A stretch of DNA of 64,000 nt. Origin: Thermoplasmatota archaeon. GTDB lineage: Archaea > Thermoplasmatota > JAKEGO01. The position numbers were made by a program, and so were the translations under genes. The notes below the pieces were generated by a model. The model did not search any database, had not been told where the DNA came from, and saw nothing but the letters and a program-made list of their open reading frames with translations. Below, piece after piece: positions 1-7,032 of this stretch (its first letter is position 1; each line of letters starts with the position of its first letter). The stretch is from NCBI GenBank assembly GCA_028279595.1, contig JANQNK010000004.1, forward strand, positions 174,993 through 238,992, written 5' to 3'.

Positions 1-996
1 CACCTGCTTCGAGCCGGGACCCACCACCGCGCTGACGTTCGGGTGGATCGTCCGGCCCTTCAGGAGCTCGGCAAATATCATCATGTCCCTGTAGGACGAG
101 TTCGTGCACGAGCCCATGCAGACCTGGTCGACGGCCATCTCGTTCGCGTCGGCGACCGTCATGATGTTCCCGGGGCTGTGCGGTGCAGCAGCAAGCGGTT
201 CGAGCGTGCTGAGATCGACCTGCACAACACGGTCGTACTCCGCGTCAGGGTCCGCTGCCATGGCGACCCACTGGTCGCCGCGGCCCTGCGCGTCGAGGAA
301 CTGCTTCGTAACGTCGTCGCTCGGGAAGATGGATGTCGTCACACCGCACTCGGCCCCCATGTTCGTGATTGTGGCGCGCTCCGGTACGGTGAGTGTGGCG
401 ATCCCCTCGCCGCCGTACTCGAAGACCGTCCCGACGTTCCCGTGCGTGGTGAAGGTCTCGAGGACCTTCAGGATGACGTCCTTCGCGCTCACCCAAGGCC
501 TAAGTTCGCCCGTGAGCTCGATCTTGACCACCTTCGGACAGGTGACGTTGAAATGTCCGCCCGCCATGGCGACGGCGACGTCGAGGCCCCCCGCTCCGAC
601 GGCGATCATGCCGATCCCGCCTCCAGTGGGCGTGTGACTGTCACTTCCGAGAAGCGTCCTTCCAGGACGGCCGAAGCGTTCCAGGTGTACCTGGTGGCAT
701 ATGCCGTTCCCGGCCCGCGAGTAGTATATCCCGAACTTCTTCGCCACGGACTGAAGGTACTTGTGGTCGTCGGCGTTCTCGTAGCCGATCTGGACGGTAT
801 TGTGGTCCACGTAGCTGACCGAAAGCTCGGTCTTGACCCTCGGTACCCCCATCGCCTCGAACTGGAGGTATGCCATGGTCCCGGTGGCGTCCTGGGTCAG
901 GGTCTGGTCGATCCTGATCCCTATCTCCTCTCCCTTTACGTACTCTCCTACAACTAGGTGCTCTTCCAATATCTTCTGCGTCAGGGTCTTGCCCAT
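1..996 (-). CDS. acnA: Aconitate hydratase, Aquifex type (N-terminal part, truncated by window edge)
   Basis: Interconverts citrate and isocitrate in the TCA cycle. The 332 residues present read without interruption from ATG at 996, with GAGGAGG at a good distance upstream. They show signatures of the aconitase/IPM-dehydratase family: MGKTLTQKILEEHLV at the start, IRIDQTLTQDATGTMAYLQF, GSDSHTPTGGGIGM near residue 115, VPERATITNMGAECG near 200, and MGSCTNSSYRD near 295, which holds the first cluster-ligand Cys. The start region matches the Aquifex-type aconitase (about 640 residues) better than LeuC, because of the long DQTLTQDATGTMAYLQFEA stretch. The C-terminal half lies beyond base 1. Its closeness to sucCD fits a TCA role; a homoaconitase activity cannot be excluded. 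Confidence 0.9.
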   Translation of the reverse strand, partial: MGKTLTQKILEEHLVVGEYVKGEEIGIRIDQTLTQDATGTMAYLQFEAMGVPRVKTELSVSYVDHNTVQIGYENADDHKYLQSVAKKFGIYYSRAGNGICHQVHLERFGRPGRTLLGSDSHTPTGGGIGMIAVGAGGLDVAVAMAGGHFNVTCPKVVKIELTGELRPWVSAKDVILKVLETFTTHGNVGTVFEYGGEGIATLTVPERATITNMGAECGVTTSIFPSDDVTKQFLDAQGRGDQWVAMAADPDAEYDRVVQVDLSTLEPLAAAPHSPGNIMTVADANEMAVDQVCMGSCTNSSYRDMMIFAELLKGRTIHPNVSAVVGPGSKQV

Positions 997-1034
997 GATA
1001 TCCCTCCTCTGTGCCCCCTTTCGGGTGATACCCG

Positions 1035-1055
1035 GCCAGGGATGTCTCCCCTGGC
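1035..1055. other. Hairpin between aconitase and the upstream 451-aa gene
   Basis: GCCAGGG (1035-1041) and CCCTGGC (1049-1055) form a 7-bp stem with a 7-nt loop in the 103-bp gap between two minus-strand genes. It could end transcription of the upstream gene or sit in the aconitase leader. No T-run follows it on the minus strand, so a terminator role is weakly supported. Confidence 0.3.
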
Positions 1056-1099
1056 TACGAGTTTGGATATTGATTGCGGGCTTGCCCTGTACGCCTATT

Positions 1100-2455
1100 T
1101 CAACTTTCTAGTTCGTCCAGGAAAGCCCCCGTCATCGCGGCGAACGTCTTGAAGTCGTCCGTCCAGTCGTACCTGCTGTCGTACTCCTTCCTGTGGGCCT
1201 TGTCGTAGCTCGACAGATACTTGTTGAGGTGCCTCTTCCACCTCTCCTTAGAGGCCAGCCGCTTGGTCTGGAGCTGGTTCGATATGTCGTACGAGACCAC
1301 GCCGTCCATGCTGTCGAATACGTCCTTGGCGAAGGTCTGGGCGGACTTTCTCGAGTCAGTGAGCAATGAAAGCAATATATCGTCCTGCCCCAGCGAGAAG
1401 GAGAGGTAGGTCGGGAAGACGTTCTCCTTGAGTCCATGGGTGATGAACTTGGACCTGATCGCCTGGTACTGGCTCGGATCGCCCCGAATGGAGACCAGGT
1501 ACCTGTACAGGTCGCTCGGATGGTCCTTCGGGAGCAGGAAGTACGTTGGTTGCAGGAGCGGCACGGTCCGCGTCTTGCGGACGTCGGCCAGAGTGTGGAC
1601 GTTGTTGACAAGGAAGTCCTTCAGGACCTCGAAGTTGTCCACCTCGAATATCACGTTGATGAACTCCTTGTTCTCCTGCTGTGACGCATACAATGGTGTT
1701 ACATGGTCGGTCTCGAACTTCTGGATGTTCTTCTCGACGTCGTTCCATAGCTGCGGCATGCCGGACTTGGCGAATAGCCTCACGATCACGGTGAATGGCG
1801 ACCGTTCCTTCAGGTATGCCTCGAACTCTGCCTTGTTCGCCATCCTGCCCTTCGTTCCGGCGGGCTTGGAATACCTGAACCTGTCCTTGTGCGCCTCGAG
1901 CTTGTTCTGGGGGAGTAGCGACAGGCTGTTGACGATCCTCGAAGTGTCGTATCCTACGACCCCGGGGATCTTGGATATCTTCCTCTCGACGAACCCGCGG
2001 GCCGTCTCCCTGTCCTTCGACAGGACCGAGAGGATGATGTCGTCGTCCCCGAACGAGTACGACAGGTAGGTCATGAAGGTGCTCTTCGTCCACTTGAGCT
2101 CGATGAGCTTGCTGTAGACGTCCCGGTAGTTCTCGGGATTGACCCTCAGGAAGACCAGGAACCGCTGGAGGTCCTTGGCGTGCTCCTTCGGCGGGGGGAA
2201 GTAGACAGGGCTCATTATCGGGATGGTCCTTGTGTCCCTGACGGCAGCCATCGTCTCGAGGTTCTTCAGGAATACCTGCTGGACGGAGTCCAGGCGCTTG
2301 ACCTTCAGAAGTATGCTGAGATATCTTTTTCCCTCCTGGCGGATAGCGTACAGGGGTTCTACGTCCTCCCAGTACAGGTTCCGCTTCTCGGCCTCGATCA
2401 CGCTGCAGAGATTGTTCAGACCACCCTTCGGAAAGAGCCTTACCATTACCAGCAT
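1100..2455 (-). CDS. Tandem-duplicated protein with RAM/Lrp-effector-like repeats, function unknown
   Basis: A 451-residue protein I cannot assign to a named family. It is an internal duplication: residues 1-195 and about 218-415 repeat the same order of elements. Each half starts with a VRLF.K.G motif, then L.NL.T.A.VR.TRT(I/V)P, a P..Y(F) segment with P(P/K)(E/D)H..DL.R(F/Y)LV..R, and ends with T.TYLS.S.G.DDI(I/L)LS(V/L)L..(D/S)R and a V(G/S)YD motif. The alternating strand/helix pattern resembles paired RAM (Lrp/AsnC effector-binding) or ferredoxin-like folds, so there may be four such domains and no DNA-binding domain. The C-terminus (415-451) is charged. ATG at 2455 lies after a GGGGGG stretch. 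It faces away from sucC, and an inverted repeat lies in the shared upstream region. A ligand-sensing role is inference. Confidence 0.75.
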   Translation of the reverse strand: MLVMVRLFPKGGLNNLCSVIEAEKRNLYWEDVEPLYAIRQEGKRYLSILLKVKRLDSVQQVFLKNLETMAAVRDTRTIPIMSPVYFPPPKEHAKDLQRFLVFLRVNPENYRDVYSKLIELKWTKSTFMTYLSYSFGDDDIILSVLSKDRETARGFVERKISKIPGVVGYDTSRIVNSLSLLPQNKLEAHKDRFRYSKPAGTKGRMANKAEFEAYLKERSPFTVIVRLFAKSGMPQLWNDVEKNIQKFETDHVTPLYASQQENKEFINVIFEVDNFEVLKDFLVNNVHTLADVRKTRTVPLLQPTYFLLPKDHPSDLYRYLVSIRGDPSQYQAIRSKFITHGLKENVFPTYLSFSLGQDDILLSLLTDSRKSAQTFAKDVFDSMDGVVSYDISNQLQTKRLASKERWKRHLNKYLSSYDKAHRKEYDSRYDWTDDFKTFAAMTGAFLDELES

Positions 2456-2494
2456 TCTATACCCCCCCTGGGGATTCCCCGAATGAGTCGAATG

Positions 2495-2520
2495 CTATAA
2501 AAATCTTATTCTGTTTATAG
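2495..2520. promoter_or_regulatory. Inverted repeat of TATA-like half-sites between the 451-aa gene and sucC
   Basis: CTATAAA (2495-2501) and TTTATAG (2514-2520) are perfect inverted copies 12 bp apart in an AT-rich stretch. Each arm can be read as a TATA box. The minus-strand arms would place a start site roughly 20-40 nt before the 451-aa gene. The arrangement may be a promoter, an operator or both. Confidence 0.45.
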
Positions 2521-2630
2521 GGCTCGATTTCGATAATCGCATTAATTTTACCGCGAAGATGTGAAAAAGAGAATGTGCAGGCCCGTCGTTTCCAAGTTTT
2601 CGTCAATCGAGTGCGGTGGAATCAAAAACA

Positions 2631-2640
2631 GATATATATC
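2631..2640 (+). promoter_or_regulatory. TATA box of sucCD
   Basis: GATATATATC-like sequence about 30 nt before the TTG start of sucC. A start site about 26 nt downstream leaves a leader of about 9 nt, which also argues against the ATG at 2616 as the real start. Confidence 0.5.
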
Positions 2641-2669
2641 GCTCTCCCATTTGGGACGGGGGAATTCAG

Positions 2670-3836
2670 TTGAAGATACACGAGTATCAGGCGAAGGAGC
2701 TTTTCAGGAAATACAGCATTCCCGTGCCGGACGGCAGGATAGCGACGACTGCCGCCGAGGCGCGCGCGATAGCCGAGGAGATAGGCGGACGGGTCATAGT
2801 AAAGGCACAGATACATGCTGGAGGACGCGGAAAGGGGGGCGGTGTGAAGCTTGCCGCCGACGCGAACGAGGCCGAATCGCTTGCGGACCAGATCCTCGGG
2901 ATGACACTCGTGACCCACCAGACCGGTCCCGATGGGAAGGTCGTGGGAAAGGTGCTCGTCGAGGCTGCGTCGAACATCGAGAGCGAGATGTACATCGCGT
3001 TCGTTCTCGACAGGGAGACGTCGCAGCTCGTGATAATCGCTTCCTCCGAGGGTGGCGTCGAGATCGAGAAGGTGGCAGCCGAGACCCCCGAGAAGATATT
3101 CAAGACCTGGGTGGACCCATCGGTAGGGCTCATGTCATACCAGGCCAGGGAGGTCTGCTTCGCCCTCGGGCTGAAGGGCCAGGCATTCAAGGACGGCGTC
3201 AAGGCCATAACGAACCTTTACAGGTTGTACGAAGGTGAGGACGCGACGCTTGCCGAGATCAATCCGTTCATAGTTACATCGGAAGGGAACGCCATGGCGA
3301 TCGACGCCAAGGTGAACCTGGACGACGACGCGGGATACAGACAGGCGGATCATGCCGAGCTCCGGGACCTCACGGAGGAGGAGCCGCTCGAGACCGAGGC
3401 GAAGAAGTTCGGACTGAACTACATCAAGCTCGACGGTTCGGTTGGATGCATGGTCAACGGCGCCGGGCTGGCAATGGCCACCATGGACCTCATCAAGCTC
3501 TGCGGGTCCGAGCCGGCGAACTTCCTGGACGTCGGAGGAGGGGCCTCCGCGGAGGGGGTCGAGAACGCGTTCAAGATACTCATGAGCGACGAGAACGTGA
3601 AATGCGTACTGATCAACATATTCGGCGGCATCGTAAGGTGCGACCGCGTCGCACAGGGGGTCGTCGAGGCGATCAGGAACATCGGCCAGATCGATGTCCC
3701 GATCGTCGTCAGGCTGGAGGGAACGAACGCAGCGGAGGGACAGGCCATACTTGAGGAGTCCGGACTGGACTTCCATACCGTTGTCGGGTTCCAGGCAGCG
3801 GCTCAAAAGGCCGCCGACCTAGCGGGAGGTGACTGA
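2670..3836 (+). CDS. sucC: Succinyl-CoA synthetase, beta subunit (ADP/GDP-forming)
   Basis: With SucD it interconverts succinyl-CoA and succinate with substrate-level phosphorylation. I chose TTG at 2670 after GGGGGA: it gives 388 residues beginning [20 protein letters not shown], the usual start and length of the family. The in-frame ATG at 2616 would add 18 unrelated residues and overlaps the TATA box. The N-terminal ATP-grasp domain includes the glycine-rich [18 protein letters not shown] near residue 46; LAEINPFIV near 195 holds metal-binding residues; the C-terminal CoA-ligase domain contains FLDVGGGAS and [11 protein letters not shown]. The stop at 3834-3836 is one base before the sucD start, so the pair is co-translated. 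With kor and the fumarate reductase genes it covers the 2-oxoglutarate to fumarate part of the cycle. Confidence 0.95.
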   Translation: MKIHEYQAKELFRKYSIPVPDGRIATTAAEARAIAEEIGGRVIVKAQIHAGGRGKGGGVKLAADANEAESLADQILGMTLVTHQTGPDGKVVGKVLVEAASNIESEMYIAFVLDRETSQLVIIASSEGGVEIEKVAAETPEKIFKTWVDPSVGLMSYQAREVCFALGLKGQAFKDGVKAITNLYRLYEGEDATLAEINPFIVTSEGNAMAIDAKVNLDDDAGYRQADHAELRDLTEEEPLETEAKKFGLNYIKLDGSVGCMVNGAGLAMATMDLIKLCGSEPANFLDVGGGASAEGVENAFKILMSDENVKCVLINIFGGIVRCDRVAQGVVEAIRNIGQIDVPIVVRLEGTNAAEGQAILEESGLDFHTVVGFQAAAQKAADLAGGD

Positions 3837-3837
3837 G

Positions 3838-4710
3838 ATGGCCATACTGCTAACGGACGACACGAAGGCGATAGTCCAGGGCCTGGGAAAGGAGGGCCAG
3901 TTCCACACCGAGAGGATGCTCGATTACGGGACGAAGCTCGTAGGCGGAGTACGCCCCGGCAAGGCTGGCGAGGACTGCCTCGGCCTGCCCGCGTTCAACA
4001 CTGTGAACGACGCCGTCGATGCGACCGGCGCGAATGCGTCGATCATCTTCGTCCCCGCGCGGTTCGCAAAGGACGCCGCCATCGAGGCCATCGACGCCGA
4101 ACTGGACCTGGTGGTATTGATAACCGAGGGGATTCCGCCGATCGATATGATCAAGGTCAAGGACAAGCTGAAGCGGTCCGAGACCCACTTGATAGGACCC
4201 AACTGCCCCGGGATAATCACCCCTGGCGTCGGCAAGCTCGGTATCCTGCCCGTGGAGATCCATACACCCGGAGTCGCCGGGGTCATCTCGCGCTCGGGCA
4301 CCCTGACCTACGAGGTCGCGGCCCAGCTGACGGCAGAGGGCATCGGACAGTCGACCTGTATGGGCATAGGCGGGGATCCGATAATCGGGACCAAGCACCG
4401 GGACGCATTGGAGCTCTTCAACGACGACCCTGACACAGAGATCGTCATATTGATCGGAGAGATAGGAGGCACCGACGAGGAGCTCGCGGCCGAGTTCATC
4501 CGGAACCACATGACGAAGCCAGTGGTCGCGTTCATCGCCGGAAGCACTGCGCCGCCAGGCAAGAGGATGGGCCACGCCGGAGCCATCATCGCCGGAGGCA
4601 AGGGCACTGCTGCAGAGAAGAAGGCTGCCTTGAGTGATGCTGGTGCAACGGTCTGCGATTCTCCTGCCGATGTCGGGGCAACCGCTAAGAAGGTCCTCGA
4701 CGGTCTTTGA
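3838..4710 (+). CDS. sucD: Succinyl-CoA synthetase, alpha subunit
   Basis: The 290-residue subunit carries the phosphohistidine and the CoA-binding Rossmann domain. The start is ATG at 3838, preceded by GGAGGTGA at 5 nt; a GTG three codons upstream is less well placed. [20 protein letters not shown] is the family N-terminus. Further motifs are [11 protein letters not shown] near residue 120, [11 protein letters not shown] near 150, [10 protein letters not shown] near 180, and the active-site [14 protein letters not shown] near 242, whose His is phosphorylated. Length equals that of bacterial and archaeal SucD. It follows sucC after 1 bp, and a small ABM-like gene follows after 4 bp, so the three are probably one transcript. 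Confidence 0.96.
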   Translation: MAILLTDDTKAIVQGLGKEGQFHTERMLDYGTKLVGGVRPGKAGEDCLGLPAFNTVNDAVDATGANASIIFVPARFAKDAAIEAIDAELDLVVLITEGIPPIDMIKVKDKLKRSETHLIGPNCPGIITPGVGKLGILPVEIHTPGVAGVISRSGTLTYEVAAQLTAEGIGQSTCMGIGGDPIIGTKHRDALELFNDDPDTEIVILIGEIGGTDEELAAEFIRNHMTKPVVAFIAGSTAPPGKRMGHAGAIIAGGKGTAAEKKAALSDAGATVCDSPADVGATAKKVLDGL

Positions 4711-4714
4711 GGTC

Positions 4715-5029
4715 ATGTCAAGGATCGCCATAGCCTGCTACAGACCCAACGAAGGTTCTGAGAAGGAACTCATCGAACTGGTCAGAGTGCATTATCCATT
4801 GCTCAGGTCCCAGGACCTGGTCACGGACAGGGAACCCACCCTGATGAAGGCAGGGGACGGGACCATCCTCGAAGTGTTCGAATGGATAGGTGTCGAGGAA
4901 AAGGACATGGCCCACAGCAATAAGGAGGTCATGGCCCTTTGGAACAGGTTCGACGAGATCTCGGAGAGCGTTCCATTGCTGGACCTGGCCGAGGCTAAGC
5001 ACAAGTACGCCAACTTCCAACCGTTGTGA
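4715..5029 (+). CDS. Small dimeric alpha/beta-barrel (ABM-like) protein
   Basis: A 104-residue protein beginning MSRIAIACYRPNEG. The pattern of a short first strand, a helix (SEKELIELVRVHYPLLRSQDL), a strand ending in TLMKAGDG, EVFEWIG and a second helix with MALWNRFDEISE is that of the ferredoxin-like dimeric alpha/beta barrel seen in antibiotic-biosynthesis-monooxygenase-like proteins. No catalytic residues can be assigned. ATG at 4715 follows the sucD stop by 4 bp and an AGGT element, so it is translated with sucCD. Whether it has any link to succinyl-CoA metabolism is unknown. Confidence 0.75.
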   Translation: MSRIAIACYRPNEGSEKELIELVRVHYPLLRSQDLVTDREPTLMKAGDGTILEVFEWIGVEEKDMAHSNKEVMALWNRFDEISESVPLLDLAEAKHKYANFQPL

Positions 5030-5033
5030 CGGA

Positions 5034-5348
5034 TCAGGACTCGTCCGGGGTATCTCCCTCGGCGGCTTCCTCGCCGCCCTCACCCTCGGCTTCGCCCTCG
5101 CCCTCTTCTCCCTCATCGGCCTCCTCGTCCTCGCCGGAGGCGGCCGCTTCCGCGGCTCTCTGCGCTTCGAGCGCTGCGAGCCTCGCCTTCTCCTTCTCCT
5201 CCTGCTCGTGGAGGGCTTTCTGTTCCGCAATGGCCTCCCTGGCATGGGCCGCGCTAGCCTTGGTCCTTCCACACTTCTTGCAGAATCCGGCATAGTTCAG
5301 GAACCGCATCGTCCCACAGAGCTCGCATCGACCGTACGCCTTTGCCAT
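5034..5348 (-). CDS. Zinc-ribbon protein with an acidic low-complexity tail
   Basis: A 104-residue protein. Residues 1-30 contain CELCG and CKKCGRT, two CxxC pairs 14 residues apart that should bind one zinc ion. A charged Ala/Glu helix (about 35-70, with repeated EQE, EKEKARLAALEAQRAAEA) follows, then a Glu/Gly/Ala-rich tail (70-104). ATG at 5348 has AGGTG 7 nt upstream and lies about 44 nt downstream of the likely start site of a clear TATA box; the ATG at 5402 would lie before that site. It converges on the sucCD transcript with a 4-bp gap. A role in RNA or protein binding is possible, but nothing in the sequence specifies it. Confidence 0.7.
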   Translation of the reverse strand: MAKAYGRCELCGTMRFLNYAGFCKKCGRTKASAAHAREAIAEQKALHEQEEKEKARLAALEAQRAAEAAASGEDEEADEGEEGEGEAEGEGGEEAAEGDTPDES

Positions 5349-5412
5349 ACGTGAACACCTACCGAGGGAAGGCGATAACGCCTGTCCGTCAATCCACGCC
5401 ATTACACCCTCT

Positions 5413-5423
5413 CCTATTTATAC
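5413..5423 (-). promoter_or_regulatory. TATA box of the zinc-ribbon gene
   Basis: On the minus strand the sequence reads GTATAAATAGG. A start site about 26 nt downstream falls near 5392, after the upstream ATG at 5402 and before the chosen ATG at 5348. Confidence 0.6.
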
Positions 5424-5473
5424 GCATCGAGCAGAAAAAACCATGAATACAGCCAAGCCAGCACTCCCGAGGC

Positions 5474-5506
5474 GCGTTGACCCCTGACTCGGCCAGGGTC
5501 GAACGC
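5474..5506 (+). repeat. Hairpin repeat, copy D (GCGTT/AACGC family)
   Basis: GCGTT (5474-5478) pairs with AACGC (5502-5506). Inside it GACCC.TG pairs with CAGGGTC, with a single unpaired G between the two helices on the 3' side. Total 33 nt. It shares sequence and shape with the copies at 42688, 47178 and 47242. It lies just before the promoter of the macrodomain gene. Confidence 0.6.
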
Positions 5507-5517
5507 CCCCGAAACCG

Positions 5518-5526
5518 TTTTATCGA
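5518..5526 (+). promoter_or_regulatory. TATA-like box of the macrodomain gene
   Basis: GTTTTATCG, about 30 nt before the ATG at 5555. It predicts a leader of only a few bases, which still carries GGGGATAGG immediately before the start. Confidence 0.45.
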
Positions 5527-5554
5527 TTCCTGCTGTTAGACAACAGGGGATAGG

Positions 5555-6085
5555 ATGAAGGTCACGTTCGAAGGGATAGACATCGAGATAGTCCAGGGTA
5601 ATATCGTCGCGCAGCCCGACCTGGACACGATCGTGAATGCCGCGAATGCGCAGCTCCGGATGGGCGGAGGCGTCGCCGGCGCGATCCATCGTGCCGCGGG
5701 ATCAGGGCTGGAGCAGGAGTGCAGGCCGCTAGCGCCGATAACCCCCGGAGAAGCGGTGATAACGAGCGGCCACGATCTTCCGAACGCCCATGTGATTCAC
5801 TGTCTGGGGCCGATCTACGGTCGGGACAAGCCTTCCGATGTTCTGTTGGCAGATTGTTACAGGAACGCGCTGAAAGTCGCCGACGAAAATGAGGTCGAAT
5901 CCATAGGGTTCCCGGCGATCTCGACCGGGGCATTCGGCTATCCGCTCGAGGAGGCAGCGGAGGTAGCTCTAAGGGCTGTCAAACAGACCGTGCCGAACCT
6001 GAGCAAGGTCAAGACCATCAGGTTCGTCCTCTACGGAGATGACGTCCAACAGGTGCACGAACGGGCCATGGACAATATCTTCTGA
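5555..6085 (+). CDS. Macrodomain protein (O-acetyl-ADP-ribose deacetylase / ADP-ribosyl hydrolase family)
   Basis: A 176-residue single macrodomain. It binds ADP-ribose and in characterised relatives removes acetyl or ADP-ribosyl groups from ADP-ribose, proteins or nucleic acids. Visible motifs are GNIVAQPDLDTIVNAANAQL (residues 15-34, with the catalytic Asn and the adenine-binding Asp region), MGGGVAGAIHRAAG (36-49), the TPGEAVITSGHDLP strand (63-76), HVIHCLGP (79-86) and FPAISTGAFGYPLEEAA (118-134), the phosphate-binding loop. The length is that of the MacroD/YmdB-like class. It stands alone between divergent and convergent neighbours, so no partner is indicated. Confidence 0.9.
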   Translation: MKVTFEGIDIEIVQGNIVAQPDLDTIVNAANAQLRMGGGVAGAIHRAAGSGLEQECRPLAPITPGEAVITSGHDLPNAHVIHCLGPIYGRDKPSDVLLADCYRNALKVADENEVESIGFPAISTGAFGYPLEEAAEVALRAVKQTVPNLSKVKTIRFVLYGDDVQQVHERAMDNIF

Positions 6086-6096
6086 AAAATGGGTGG

Positions 6097-6115
6097 GAGG
6101 GGGTTGACCCCCCTC
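6097..6115. terminator. Shared hairpin between convergent macrodomain and MerR genes
   Basis: GAGGGGG (6097-6103) and CCCCCTC (6109-6115) form a GC stem over a very short loop between two converging stop codons. It overlaps the MerR stop. It may block read-through from both sides; there is no long T-run. Confidence 0.45.
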
Positions 6116-6959
6116 ACTCGACGGGTATCTGGATCTCGGAGAGCAGCTCCGATTCCGGAACTTCCTTCGGGTCGTTCAGGAAGAGCTCGCGGCTCGGGCC
6201 GTTCATCTTCAATCCCTCTCGGCTGATGTACTCCATCACGGCGGCGAATGCGGGTCCGACCTCCTCGTATGGACCCTTGTACAGGTACGAGACCATGCGA
6301 CCACCGTCGAGGGTTTTGACCTCGTATCCCTCGCCTACGGTCACGTTCCCAGCGATCGGGATCGCGATCTCGATGTCGGCGTCCTCCGCCTTCTCCTCGT
6401 CGTCGTGGCAGATGAACATCGGCGGACCGGTCACGCGGACCTGGGCCCTCTGGTTCTCGGGACTGAAGAGCATCCCGAAGGACTGCTTCATCAGACGCGG
6501 GATCGTCTCCTCGTAGGTCCCGATCTCCCTTATGCTCACGACTCTCTGGCTTGGCACTTCCTTTATGCAGGGTTCGTTCTTCTCCATGTTCAATACCTCC
6601 AAGAAGCTCCTCCGGAGCAACGATCCCCTTATCTTCTCGAGCCGGGCGATGTCGCCATCGATGGCCTCGATCCGTTCCAGTAGCAACTCGTTCAGCCGTT
6701 CCTCGCGCCTCTCCTCGGGGCACTCCTCGAGGATGTCCATTATCTCCTTCATCTCAGGGATTCCGAAGCCGAGGTTCGCCAGCCGCTTGATGCGGATACC
6801 CTTCGCCATCTGCGAGAACGAGTAGAGCCTGTACCCGGTTATCTCTCGCTTGATCGGGTGCAGCAGACCCTTCTCGTCGTACAACCGCAGGGCGCGCTTC
6901 GTGAGCCGTGTCACGACGGAGAACGTTCCGATACCGATGCTCCTGTCATCGTCCGACAT
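6114..6959 (-). CDS. MerR-family transcriptional regulator with GyrI-like effector domain (BmrR type)
   Basis: A 281-residue two-domain regulator. Residues 9-75 are a MerR winged helix: IGTFSVVTRLTKRALRLYDE, then GLLHP...GYRLYSFSQM and a wing helix with LANLGFGIPEMKEI. Residues 80-120 form the dimerisation helix. Residues 128-281 are a GyrI-like/BmrR effector domain (KEVPSQRVVSIREIGTYEE, GPPMFICHD, DIEIAIPIAG, GRMVSYLYKGPYEEVGPAF, ELFLNDP.EVPESELLSEIQIPVE). Relatives sense bulky hydrophobic or cationic compounds. No transporter is adjacent, so the target is unknown. A TATA-like box about 26 nt upstream sits inside an inverted repeat, which suggests autoregulation. The family is mostly bacterial, so acquisition by transfer is possible. 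Confidence 0.88.
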   Translation of the reverse strand: MSDDDRSIGIGTFSVVTRLTKRALRLYDEKGLLHPIKREITGYRLYSFSQMAKGIRIKRLANLGFGIPEMKEIMDILEECPEERREERLNELLLERIEAIDGDIARLEKIRGSLLRRSFLEVLNMEKNEPCIKEVPSQRVVSIREIGTYEETIPRLMKQSFGMLFSPENQRAQVRVTGPPMFICHDDEEKAEDADIEIAIPIAGNVTVGEGYEVKTLDGGRMVSYLYKGPYEEVGPAFAAVMEYISREGLKMNGPSRELFLNDPKEVPESELLSEIQIPVE

Positions 6960-6971
6960 GGGGACCGGATA

Positions 6972-6999
6972 GCGATTATGGCTCTTATACTTTAATCGC
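6972..6999. promoter_or_regulatory. Operator-like inverted repeat flanking the TATA box of the MerR gene
   Basis: GCGATTA (6972-6978) and TAATCGC (6993-6999) are perfect inverted arms 14 bp apart. The spacer holds a TATA-like element on the minus strand (about 6984-6994) whose predicted start site is within a few bases of the ATG at 6959. Binding of a dimer here would control access to the TATA box. Confidence 0.5.
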
Positions 7000-7032
7000 C
7001 GGAGTCTGACGCGGGTGAGGTTCTGACTCGGG

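Noticed and set aside
2616..2669. ATG at 2616 as the start of sucC
   Set aside because: It would add 18 residues absent from the family and lies upstream of a TATA box. TTG at 2670 has a ribosome-binding site and gives the normal 388-residue protein.
5349..5402. ATG at 5402 as the start of the zinc-ribbon gene
   Set aside because: It lies before the transcription start predicted from the TATA box, and the extra residues are not protein-like.
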